This document shows positions 42,601-56,472 of a stretch of 64,000 nt of DNA, piece by piece. A program made the position numbers and the translations under genes. Origin of the DNA: Ptiloglossa arizonensis (Eukaryota; Arthropoda; Insecta; Hymenoptera; Colletidae). Positions within the stretch are counted from its first letter, which is position 1, and each line of letters opens with the position of its first letter. The stretch is from NCBI RefSeq assembly GCF_051014685.1, contig NW_027478918.1, forward strand, positions 124,001 through 188,000, given 5' to 3'. Under the pieces are notes generated by a model that was given only the letters and a program-made list of their open reading frames with translations, was not told the DNA's origin and did not search any database.

Positions 42601-45385
42601 TACGTCATACGTTTTACGTTAATCGTTATACGTTATACGTTATACGCTATACGTTATACGTTATACGTTATACGTTATACGTTATACGTTATACGTTATA
42701 CGTTATACGTTGTACGTTATACGTTGTACGTTATACGTTATACGTTATACGTTATACGTTAGACGTTGTACGTTATACGTTATACGTTATACGTTATACG
42801 TTATACGTTATACGTTATACGTTATACGTTATACGTTATACGTTATACGTTATACGTTATATGTTATTCGTTATACGTTATACGTTATACATTATACGTT
42901 ATACGTTATACGTTATACGTTATACGTTATACGTTATACGTTATACGTTATACGTTATACGTTATACGTTATACATTATACGTTATACGTTATACGTTAT
43001 ACGTTATACGTTATACGTTATACTATATACGACATACGTTATACGTTATACGTTATACGTTATACGTTATACGTTATACGTTATACGTTATACGTTATAC
43101 GTTATACGTTATACGTTATACGTTATACGTTATACGTTATACTATATACGACATACGTTATACGTTATACGTTATACGTTATACGTTATACGTTATACGT
43201 TATACGTTATACGTTACACGTTATACGTTATACGTTATGCGTTATAGGATATACGTTATACGTTATACGTTGTACGTTATACGTTATACGTTGTACGTTA
43301 TACGTTCTACGTTATACGTTATACGTTATACGTTGTACGTTATACGTGATACGTCATCCGTTATACGTTATACGTTATACGTTATACGTTCTACGTTATA
43401 CGTTATACGTTAAACGTTGTACGTTATACGTTATACGTTATACGTTATACGTTATACGTTATACGTTATACGTTATACGTTATACGTTATACCTTATACG
43501 TTATACGTTATACGTTATACGTTATACATTATACGTTGTACGTTGAACGTTGTACGTTATACGTTATACGTTATACGTTATACGTTATACGTTATGCGTT
43601 ATACGTTATACGTTATACGTTATACGTTCTACGTTATACGTTATACGTTAAACGTTGTACGTTATACGTTATACGTTATACGTTATACGTTATACGTTAT
43701 ACGTTATACGTTATGCGTTATACGTTATACGTTATACGTTATACGTTATACGTTATACGTTATACGTTATACGTTATACGTTATACGTTATACGTTATAC
43801 GTTATACGATATACGTAATATGTAATACGTCATACGTTTTACGTTAATCGTTATACGTTATACGTTATACGCTATACGTTATACGTTATACGTTATACGT
43901 TATACGTTATACGTTATACGTTATACGTTATACGTTATACGTTATACGTTATACGTTATACGTTATACGTTATACGTTGTACGTTATACGTTATACGTTA
44001 TACGTTATACGTTAGACGTTGTACGTTATACGTTATACGTTATACGTTATACGCTATACGTTATACGTTATACGTTATACGTTATACGTTATACGTTATA
44101 CGTTATTCGTTATACGTTATACGTTATACATTATACGTTATACGTTATACGTTATACGTTATACGTTATACGTTATACGTTATACGTTATACGTTATACG
44201 TTATACGTTATACGTTATACGTTATACGTTATACGTTATACTATATACGACATACGTTATACGTTATACGTTATACGTTATACGTTATACGTTATAAGTT
44301 ATACGTTATACGTTATACGTTATACGTTATACGTTATTCGTTATACGTTAGACGCTGTACGTTATACGTTATACGTTATACGTTATACGTTATACGTTAT
44401 ACGTTATACGTTATACGTTATACGTTATACGTTATACGTTATACGTTATACGTTATACGTTATACGTTATTCGTTATACGTTATACGTTATACGTTATAC
44501 GTTATACGTTATACGTTATGCGTTATAGGATATACGTTATACGTTATACGTTGTACGTTATACGTTATACGTTATATGTTATACGTCATGCGATATACGT
44601 TATACGTTATTCGTTATACGGTATACGGTATACGTTAAACGTTGTACGTTATACGTTATACGTTATACGTTATACGTTATACGTTATACGTTATACGTTG
44701 TACGGTATACGTTATACGTTATACGTTATACGCTATACGTTATACGTTATACGTTATACGTTATACGTTATACGTTATACGTTATACGTTATACGTTATA
44801 CGTTATACGTTATACGTTATACGTTATTCGTTATACGTTATACGTTATACATTATACGTTATACGTTATACGTTATACGTTATGCGTTATAGGATATACG
44901 TTATACGTTATACGTTGTACGTTATACGTTATACGTTGTACGTTATACGTTCTACGTTATACGTTATACGTTATACGTTGTACGTTATACGTTATACGTC
45001 ATCCGTTATACGTTATACGTTATACGTTATACGTTCTACGTTATACGTTATACGTTAAACGTTGTACGTTATACGTTATACGTTATACGTTATACGTTAT
45101 ACGTTATACGTTATGCGTTATACGTTATACGTTATTCGTTATACGTTATACGTTATACGTTATACGTTATACGTTATAGGTTATACGTTATACATTATAC
45201 GTTATACGTTATACGTTATGCGTTATAGGATATACCTCATACGTTATACGTTGTACGTTATACGTTATACGTTATGCGTTATACGACATGCGATATACGT
45301 TATACGTTATACGTTATACGTTATACATTATACATTATACGTTATACGTTATACGTTATACGTTATACGTTATACGTTATACGTT
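39690..45385. repeat. Dispersed HOR duplication, about 14.2-kb offset, copy 2
   Basis: This is the partner of 25,473-31,275. It is about 105 nt shorter over the aligned length through losses of whole heptads between 28.4 and 30.4 kb. Private changes include a C2G unit near 41,972 and a second G3A unit beside the one near 45,325. Its right half also matches 33.7-35.7 kb, because it includes one copy of the unit triplicated at 29.2-35.7 kb. Confidence 0.8.
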
Positions 45386-48365
45386 ATACGTTATACGTTA
45401 TACGTTATACGTTATACATTATACGTTATACGTTATACGTTATACGTTATACGTTATACGTTATACTATATACGACATACGTTATACGTTATACGTTATA
45501 CGTTATACGTTATACGTTATACGTTATAAGTTATACGTTATACGTTATACGTTATACGTTATTCGTTATACGTTAGACGCTGTACGTTATACGTTATACG
45601 TTATACGTTATACGTTATACGTTATACGTTATACGTTATACGTTATACGTTATACGTTATACGTTATACGTTATACGTTATACGTTATACGTTATACGTT
45701 ATACGTTATACGTTATACGTTATACGTTATACGTTATGCGTTATAGGATATACGTTATACGTTATACGTTGTACGTTATACGTTATACGTTATATGTTAT
45801 ACGTCATGCGATATACGTTATACGTTATTCGTTATACGGTATACGTTAAACGTTGTACGTTATACGTTATACGTTATACGTTATACGTTATACGTTATAC
45901 GTTATACGTTATACGTTGTACGGTATACGTTATACATTATACGTTATACGCTATACGTTATACGTTATACGTTATACGTTATACGTTATACGTTATACGT
46001 TATACGTTATACGTTATACGTTATACGTTATACGTTATACGTTATTCGTTATACGTTATACGTTATACATTATACGTTATACGTTATACGTTATACGTTA
46101 TGCGTTATAGGATATACGTTATACGTTATACGTTGTACGTTATACGTTATACGTTGTACGTTATACGTTCTACGTTATACGTTATACGTTATACGTTGTA
46201 CGTTATACGTTATACGTCATCCGTTATACGTTATACGTTATACGTTATACGTTCTACGTTATACGTTATACGTTAAACGTTGTACGTTATACGTTATACG
46301 TTATACGTTATACGTTATACGTTATACGTTATGCGTTATACGTTATACGTTATACGTTATAAGTTATACGTTATACGTTATACGTTATACGTTATAGGTT
46401 ATACGTTATACATTATACGTTATACGTTATACGTTATGCGTTATAGGATATACCTCATACGTTATACGTTGTACGTTATACGTTATACGTTATGCGTTAT
46501 ACGTCATGCGATATACGTTATACGTTATACGATATACGTTATACGTTATACATTATACGTTATACGTTATACGTTATACGTTATACGTTATACGTTATAC
46601 GTTATACGTTATACGTTATACGTTATACGTTATACGTTATACATTATACGTTATACGTTATACGTTATACGTTATACGTTATACGTTATACTATATACGA
46701 CATACGTTATACGTTATACATTATACGTTATACGTTATACGTTATACGTTATAAGTTATACGTTATACGTTATACGTTATACGTTATACGTTATACGTTA
46801 TTCGTTATACGTTATACGTTATACATTATACGTTATACGTTATACGTTATACGTTATGCGTTATAGGATACACGTTATACGTTATACGTTGTACGTTATA
46901 CGTTATACGTTGTACGTTATACGTTCTACGTTATACGTTATACGTTATACGTTGTACGTTATACGTTATACGTTGTACGTTATACGTTATACGTTATATG
47001 TTATACGTCATGCGATATACGTTATACGTTATTCGTTATACGTTATACGTTATACGTTATACGTTATGCGTTATACGTCATGCGATATACGATATACGTT
47101 ATACGTTATACGTTATACGTTATACGTTATACGTTATACATTATACGTTATACGTTATACGTTATACATTATACGTTATACGTTATACGTTATACGTTAT
47201 GCGTTATAGGATATACGTTATACGTTATACGTTGTACGTTATACGTTATACGTTGTACGTTATACGTTCTACGTTATACGTTATACGTTATACGTTGTAC
47301 GTTATACGTTATACGTCATCCGTTATACGTTATACGTTATACGTTATACGTTCTACGTTATACGTTATACGTTAAACGTTGTACGTTATACGTTATACGT
47401 TATACGTTATACGTTATACGTTATACGTTATGCGTTATACGTTATACGTTATACGTTATACGTTATACGTTATACGTTATACGTTATACGTTATAGGTTA
47501 TACGTTATACATTATACGTTATACGTTATACGTTATGCGTTATAGGATATACCTCATACGTTATACGTTGTACGTTATACGTTATACGTTATGCGTTATA
47601 CGTCATGCGATATACGTTATACGTTATACGTTATACGTTATACGTTATACATTATACGTTATACGTTATACGTTATACGTTATACGTTATACGTTATACG
47701 TTATACGTTATACGTTATACGTTATACGTTATACATTATACGTTATACGTTATACGTTATACGTTATACGTTATACGTTATACTATATACGACATACGTT
47801 ATACGTTATACGTTATACGTTATACGTTATACGTTATACGTTATAAGTTATACGTTATACGTTATACGTTATACGTTATACGTTATTCGTTATACGTTAG
47901 ACGCTGTACGTTATACGTTATACGTTATACGTTATACGTTATACGTTATACGTTATACGTTATACGTTATACGTTATACGTTATACGTTATACGTTATAC
48001 GTTATACGTTATACGTTATACGTTATACGTTATACGTTATACGTTATGCGTTATAGGATATACGTTATACGTTATACGTTGTACGTTATACGTTATACGT
48101 TATATGTTATACGTCATGCGATATACGTTATACGTTATTCGTTATACGTTATACGTTATACGTTATACGTTATGCGTTATACGTCATGCGATATACGTTA
48201 TACGTTATACGTTATACGTTATACGTTATACGTTATACATTATACGTTATACGTTATACGTTATAAGTTATACGTTATACCTTATACGTTATACGTTATA
48301 CGTTATACGTTATACGTTATACGTTATACGTTATACGTTATACGTTATACGTTATACGTTATACG
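43344..48365. repeat. Dispersed HOR duplication, about 9.67-kb offset, copy 2
   Basis: This is the partner of 33,677-38,844, starting at the sixth T5G unit. It lacks a 147-nt stretch near 47.15 kb, where two G3A units now stand four units apart. At its right edge the sequence turns to a C2G unit and a G3C+T5C block (48,433), whereas the partner continues with a T4A+T5C unit at 38,843. Confidence 0.8.
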
Positions 48366-49500
48366 TTATACGTTATAGGTTATACGTTATACATTATACG
48401 TTATACGTTATACGTTATGCGTTATAGGATATACCTCATACGTTATACGTTGTACGTTATACGTTATACGTTATGCGTTATACGTCATGCGATATACGTT
48501 ATACGTTATACGATATACGTTATACGTTATACGTTATACGTTATACGTTATACGTTATACGTTATACGTTATACGTTATACGTTATACGTTATACGTTAT
48601 ACGTTATACGTTATACGTTATACATTATACGTTATACGTTATACGTTATACGTTATACGTTATACGTTATACTATATACGACATACGTTATACGTTATAC
48701 ATTATACGTTATACGTTATACGTTATACGTTATAAGTTATACGTTATACGTTATACGTTATACGTTATACGTTATACGTTATTCGTTATACGTTATACGT
48801 TATACATTATACGTTATACGTTATACGTTATACGTTATGCGTTATAGGATACACGTTATACGTTATACGTTGTACGTTATACGTTATACGTTGTACGTTA
48901 TACGTTCTACGTTATACGTTATACGTTATACGTTGTACGTTATACGTTATACGTTGTACGTTATACGTTATACGTTATATGTTATACGTCATGCGATATA
49001 CGTTATACGTTATTCGTTATACGTTATACGTTATACGTTATACGTTATGCGTTATACGTCATGCGATATACGATATACGTTATACGTTATACGTTATACG
49101 TTATACGTTATACGTTATACCTTATACGTTATACGTTATACGTTATAAGTTATACGTTATACCTTATGCGTTATACGTTATACGTTATACGTTATACGTT
49201 ATACGGTTATACGTTATACGTTATACGTTATACGTTATACGTTATACGTTATACGTTATACGTCATTCGTTATACGTTATACGTTATACATTATACGTTA
49301 TACGTTATACGTTATACGTTATGCGTTATAGGATATACGTTATACGTTATACGTTGTACGTTATACGTTATACGTTGTACGTTATACGTTCTACGTTATA
49401 CGTTATACGTTATACGTTGTACGTTATACGTTATACGTCATCCGTTATACGTTATACGTTATACGTTATACGTTCTACGTTATACGTTATACGTTAAACG
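48366..49500. repeat. HOR segment related to 24.6, 36.8 and 60.3 kb, with slip
   Basis: It matches 36,769 onward at offset 11,648 (36825/48473, 37331/48979), 24.6-25.5 kb, and 60.3-60.8 kb. It contains the one-base insertion at 49,203. A G3C unit near 49,119 replaces the G3A unit of its relatives. Beyond the slip the offset to 38 kb becomes 11,649 (38031/49680), one more than a multiple of 7, as the slip predicts. Confidence 0.8.
49203..49210. other. 8-nt unit: plus-1 register slip
   Basis: The unit reads acggttat, one extra G, and moves unit starts from 0 back to 1 modulo 7. Sister copies allow a direct test. From the A1G unit to the next T5C unit the distance is 91 nt (13 units) at 25,382-25,473, at 37,520-37,611 and at 60,446-60,537, but 92 nt at 49,168-49,260. 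The insertion is therefore private to this one of four copies. It could be real or a base-calling error. Confidence 0.92.
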
Positions 49501-52500
49501 TTGTACGTTATACGTTATACGTTATACGTTATACTTTATACGTTATACGTTATGCGTTATACGTTATACGTTATACGTTATACGTTATACGTTATACGTT
49601 ATACGTTATACGTTATACGTTATAGGTTATACGTTATACATTATACGTTATACGTTATACGTTATGCGTTATAGGATATACCTCATACGTTATACGTTGT
49701 ACGTTATACGTTATACGTTATGCGTTATACGTCATGCGATATACGTTATACGTTATACGTTATACGTTATACGTTATACATTATACGTTATACGTTATAC
49801 GTTATACGTTATACGTTATACGTTATACGTTATACGTTATACGTTATACGTTATACGTTATACATTATACGTTATACGTTATACGTTATACGTTATACGT
49901 TATACGTTATACTATATACGACATACGTTATACGTTATACGTTATACGTTATACGTTATACGTTATACGTTATAAGTTATACGTTATACGTTATACGTTA
50001 TACGTTATACGTTATTCGTTATACGTTAGACGCTGTACGTTATACGTTATACGTTATACGTTATACGTTATACGTTATACGTTATACGTTATACGTTATA
50101 CGTTATACGTTATACGTTATACGTTATACGTTATACGTTATACGTTATACGTTATACGTTATACGTTATACGTTATGCGTTATAGGATATACGTTATACG
50201 TTATACGTTGTACGTTATACGTTATACGTTATATGTTATACGTCATGCGATATACGTTATACGTTATTCGTTATACGTTATACGTTATACGTTATACGTT
50301 ATGCGTTATACGTCATGCGATATACGTTATACGTTATACGTTATACGTTATACGTTATACGTTATACATTATACGTTATACGTTATACGTTATAAGTTAT
50401 ACGTTATACCTTATACGTTATACGTTATACGTTATACGTTATACGTTATACGTTATACGTTATACGTTATACGTTATACGTTATACGTTATACGACATAC
50501 GTTATACGTTATACGTTATACGTTATACGTTGTACGTTATGCGTTATACGTTATACGTTATACGTTATACGTTATACGTTATACGTTATACGTTATACGT
50601 TATACGTTATACGTTGTACGTTATACGTTATACGATATACGTTATACGTTATACGTTATACGTTATACATTATACGTTATACGTTATACGTTATAAGTTA
50701 TACGTTATACCTTATACGTTATACGTTATACGTTATACGTTATACGTTATACGTTATACGTTATACGTTATACGTTATACGTTATACGTTATACGTTATA
50801 CGACATACGTTATACGTTATACGTTATACGTTATACGTTGTACGTTATACGTTATACGTTGTACGTTATACGTCCTACGTTATACGTTATACGTTATACG
50901 TTGTACGTTATACGTTATACGTCATCCGTTATACGTTATACGTTATACGTTATACGTTCTACGTTATACGTTATACGTTAAACGTTGTACGTTATACGTT
51001 ATACGTTATACGTTATACGTTATACGTTATACGTTATGCGTTATACGTTATACGTTGTACGTTATACGTTATGCGTTATGCGTTATACGTCATGCGATAT
51101 ACGTTATACGTTATACGTTATACGTTATACGTTATACATTATACGTTATACGTTATACGTTATACGTTATACGTTATACGTTATACGTTATACGTTATAC
51201 GTTATACGTTATACGTTATACATTATACGTTATACGTTATACGTTATACGTTATTCGTTATACGTTATACTATATACGACATACGTTATACGTTATACGT
51301 TATACGTTATACGTTATACGTTATACGTTATACGTTATACGTTATACGTTATACGTTATACGTTATACGTTATATGTTATTCGTTATACGTTATACGTTA
51401 TACATTATACGTTATACGTTATACGTTATACGTTATACGTTATACGTTATACGTTATACGTTATACGTTATACGTTATACGTTATACATTATACATTATA
51501 CGTTATACGTTATACGTTATACGTTATACGTTATACTATATACGACATACGTTATACGTTATACGTTATACGTTATACGTTATACGTTATACGTTATACG
51601 TTATACGTTATACGTTATACGTTATACGTTATACGTTATACGTTATACGTTATACTATATACGACATACGTTATACGTTATACGTTATACGTTATACGTT
51701 ATACGTTATACGTTATACGTTATACGTTATACGTTATACGTTATACGTTATGCGTTATAGGATATACGTTATACGTTATACGTTATACGTTATACGTTAT
51801 ACGTTATACGTTATACGTTATACGTTATACGATATACGTAATATGTAATACGTCATACGTTTTACGTTAATCGTTATACGTTATACGTTATACGCTATAC
51901 GTTATACGTTATACGTTATACGTTATACGTTATACGTTATACGTTATACGTTATACGTTATACGTTATGCGTTATACGTTATACGTTATACGTTATACGT
52001 TCTACGTTATACGTTATACGTTAAACGTTGTACGTTATACGTTATACGTTATACGTTATACGTTATACGTTATACGTTATGCGTTATACGTTATACGTTA
52101 TACGTTATACGTTATACGTTATACGTTATACGTTATACGTTATACGTTATACGTTATACGTTATACGATATACGTAATATGTAATACGTCATACGTTTTA
52201 CGTTAATCGTTATACGTTATACGTTATACGCTATACGTTATACGTTATACGTTATACGTTATACGTTATACGTTATACGTTATACGTTATACGTTGTACG
52301 TTATACGTTGTACGTTATACGTTATACGTTATACGTTATACGTTAGACGTTGTACGTTATACGTTATACGTTATACGTTATACGTTATACGTTATACGTT
52401 ATACGTTATACGTTATACGTTATACGTTATACGTTATACGTTATATGTTATTCGTTATACGTTATACGTTATACATTATACGTTATACGTTATACGTTAT

Positions 52501-53000
52501 ACGTTATACGTTATACGTTATACGTTATACGTTATACGTTATACGTTATACGTTATACATTATACGTTATACGTTATACGTTATACGTTATACGTTATAC
52601 GTTATACTATATACGACATACGTTATACGTTATACGTTATACGTTATACGTTATACGTTATACGTTATACGTTATACGTTATACGTTATACGTTATACGT
52701 TATACGTTATACGTTATACGTTATACTATATACGACATACGTTATACGTTATACGTTATACGTTATACGTTATACGTTATACGTTATACGTTATACGTTA
52801 TACGTTATACGTTATACGTTATGCGTTATAGGATATACGTTATACGTTATACGTTGTACGTTATACGTTATACGTTGTACGTTATACGTTCTACGTTATA
52901 CGTTATACGTTATACGTTGTACGTTATACGTTATACGTCATCCGTTATACGTTATACGTTATACGTTATACGTTCTACGTTATACGTTATACGTTAAACG
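49501..53000. repeat. 3.5-kb tandem HOR duplication, copy 1
   Basis: The copy is 500 units long. It matches the next copy at offset 3,472 over most of its length (49680/53152, 50870/54342, 51829/55301, 52165/55637, 52445/55917). The first 179 nt are 28 nt longer than in copy 2, with G3T (near 49,535) and A1G (near 49,552) units that copy 2 lacks. A 2,151-nt stretch (49,720-51,870) translates identically to 53,192-55,342, so the copies are nearly identical. Confidence 0.87.
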
Positions 53001-56000
53001 TTGTACGTTATACGTTATACGTTATACGTTATACGTTATACGTTATACGTTATACGTTATACGTTATACGTTATACGTTATACGTTATACGTTATAGGTT
53101 ATACGTTATACATTATACGTTATACGTTATACGTTATGCGTTATAGGATATACCTCATACGTTATACGTTGTACGTTATACGTTATACGTTATGCGTTAT
53201 ACGTCATGCGATATACGTTATACGTTATACGTTATACGTTATACGTTATACATTATACGTTATACGTTATACGTTATACGTTATACGTTATACGTTATAC
53301 GTTATACGTTATACGTTATACGTTATACGTTATACATTATACGTTATACGTTATACGTTATACGTTATACGTTATACGTTATACTATATACGACATACGT
53401 TATACGTTATACGTTATACGTTATACGTTATACGTTATACGTTATAAGTTATACGTTATACGTTATACGTTATACGTTATACGTTATTCGTTATACGTTA
53501 GACGCTGTACGTTATACGTTATACGTTATACGTTATACGTTATACGTTATACGTTATACGTTATACGTTATACGTTATACGTTATACGTTATACGTTATA
53601 CGTTATACGTTATACGTTATACGTTATACGTTATACGTTATACGTTATGCGTTATAGGATATACGTTATACGTTATACGTTGTACGTTATACGTTATACG
53701 TTATATGTTATACGTCATGCGATATACGTTATACGTTATTCGTTATACGTTATACGTTATACGTTATACGTTATGCGTTATACGTCATGCGATATACGTT
53801 ATACGTTATACGTTATACGTTATACGTTATACGTTATACATTATACGTTATACGTTATACGTTATAAGTTATACGTTATACCTTATACGTTATACGTTAT
53901 ACGTTATACGTTATACGTTATACGTTATACGTTATACGTTATACGTTATACGTTATACGTTATACGACATACGTTATACGTTATACGTTATACGTTATAC
54001 GTTGTACGTTATGCGTTATACGTTATACGTTATACGTTATACGTTATACGTTATACGTTATACGTTATACGTTATACGTTATACGTTGTACGTTATACGT
54101 TATACGATATACGTTATACGTTATACGTTATACGTTATACATTATACGTTATACGTTATACGTTATAAGTTATACGTTATACCTTATACGTTATACGTTA
54201 TACGTTATACGTTATACGTTATACGTTATACGTTATACGTTATACGTTATACGTTATACGTTATACGTTATACGACATACGTTATACGTTATACGTTATA
54301 CGTTATACGTTGTACGTTATACGTTATACGTTGTACGTTATACGTCCTACGTTATACGTTATACGTTATACGTTGTACGTTATACGTTATACGTCATCCG
54401 TTATACGTTATACGTTATACGTTATACGTTCTACGTTATACGTTATACGTTAAACGTTGTACGTTATACGTTATACGTTATACGTTATACGTTATACGTT
54501 ATACGTTATGCGTTATACGTTATACGTTGTACGTTATACGTTATGCGTTATGCGTTATACGTCATGCGATATACGTTATACGTTATACGTTATACGTTAT
54601 ACGTTATACATTATACGTTATACGTTATACGTTATACGTTATACGTTATACGTTATACGTTATACGTTATACGTTATACGTTATACGTTATACATTATAC
54701 GTTATACGTTATACGTTATACGTTATTCGTTATACGTTATACTATATACGACATACGTTATACGTTATACGTTATACGTTATACGTTATACGTTATACGT
54801 TATACGTTATACGTTATACGTTATACGTTATACGTTATACGTTATATGTTATTCGTTATACGTTATACGTTATACATTATACGTTATACGTTATACGTTA
54901 TACGTTATACGTTATACGTTATACGTTATACGTTATACGTTATACGTTATACGTTATACATTATACATTATACGTTATACGTTATACGTTATACGTTATA
55001 CGTTATACTATATACGACATACGTTATACGTTATACGTTATACGTTATACGTTATACGTTATACGTTATACGTTATACGTTATACGTTATACGTTATACG
55101 TTATACGTTATACGTTATACGTTATACTATATACGACATACGTTATACGTTATACGTTATACGTTATACGTTATACGTTATACGTTATACGTTATACGTT
55201 ATACGTTATACGTTATACGTTATGCGTTATAGGATATACGTTATACGTTATACGTTATACGTTATACGTTATACGTTATACGTTATACGTTATACGTTAT
55301 ACGATATACGTAATATGTAATACGTCATACGTTTTACGTTAATCGTTATACGTTATACGTTATACGCTATACGTTATACGTTATACGTTATACGTTATAC
55401 GTTATACGTTATACGTTATACGTTATACGTTATACGTTATGCGTTATACGTTATACGTTATACGTTATACGTTCTACGTTATACGTTATACGTTAAACGT
55501 TGTACGTTATACGTTATACGTTATACGTTATACGTTATACGTTATACGTTATGCGTTATACGTTATACGTTATACGTTATACGTTATACGTTATACGTTA
55601 TACGTTATACGTTATACGTTATACGTTATACGTTATACGATATACGTAATATGTAATACGTCATACGTTTTACGTTAATCGTTATACGTTATACGTTATA
55701 CGCTATACGTTATACGTTATACGTTATACGTTATACGTTATACGTTATACGTTATACGTTATACGTTGTACGTTATACGTTGTACGTTATACGTTATACG
55801 TTATACGTTATACGTTAGACGTTGTACGTTATACGTTATACGTTATACGTTATACGTTATACGTTATACGTTATACGTTATACGTTATACGTTATACGTT
55901 ATACGTTATACGTTATATGTTATTCGTTATACGTTATACGTTATACATTATACGTTATACGTTATACGTTATACGTTATACGTTATACGTTATACGTTAT

Positions 56001-56472
56001 ACGTTATACGTTATACGTTATACGTTATACATTATACGTTATACGTTATACGTTATACGTTATACGTTATACGTTATACTATATACGACATACGTTATAC
56101 GTTATACGTTATACGTTATACGTTATACGTTATACGTTATACGTTATACGTTATACGTTATACGTTATACGTTATACGTTATACGTTATACGTTATACTA
56201 TATACGACATACGTTATACGTTATACGTTATACGTTATACGTTATACGTTATACGTTATACGTTATACGTTATACGTTATACGTTATACGTTATGCGTTA
56301 TAGGATATACGTTATACGTTATACGTTGTACGTTATACGTTATACGTTGTACGTTATACGTTCTACGTTATACGTTATACGTTATACGTTGTACGTTATA
56401 CGTTATACGTCATCCGTTATACGTTATACGTTATACGTTATACGTTCTACGTTATACGTTATACGTTAAACG
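53001..56472. repeat. 3.5-kb tandem HOR duplication, copy 2
   Basis: This copy is 3,472 nt, 496 units. It includes the paired T4A/T5A blocks 336 nt apart (55,301 and 55,637), also seen in copy 1 (51,829 and 52,165). After 56,472 the sequence goes to a G3C unit and the A6G+T7A block, whereas the start of this copy goes to a C2G unit, so the duplicated unit ends here. Confidence 0.87.

Noticed and set aside
49720..51870. Forward reading frame of 716 codons, and the many other long forward frames (for example 53,192-55,342 and 6,138-7,772)
   Set aside because: They are produced by the repeat: 21 nt of three heptads has no stop in any forward frame. Proteins are all the Y-V-I-R-Y-T-L cycle, starts are chance ATG or TTG codons in variant units, overlapping frames are equally long, and there is no ribosome site, domain or codon preference.
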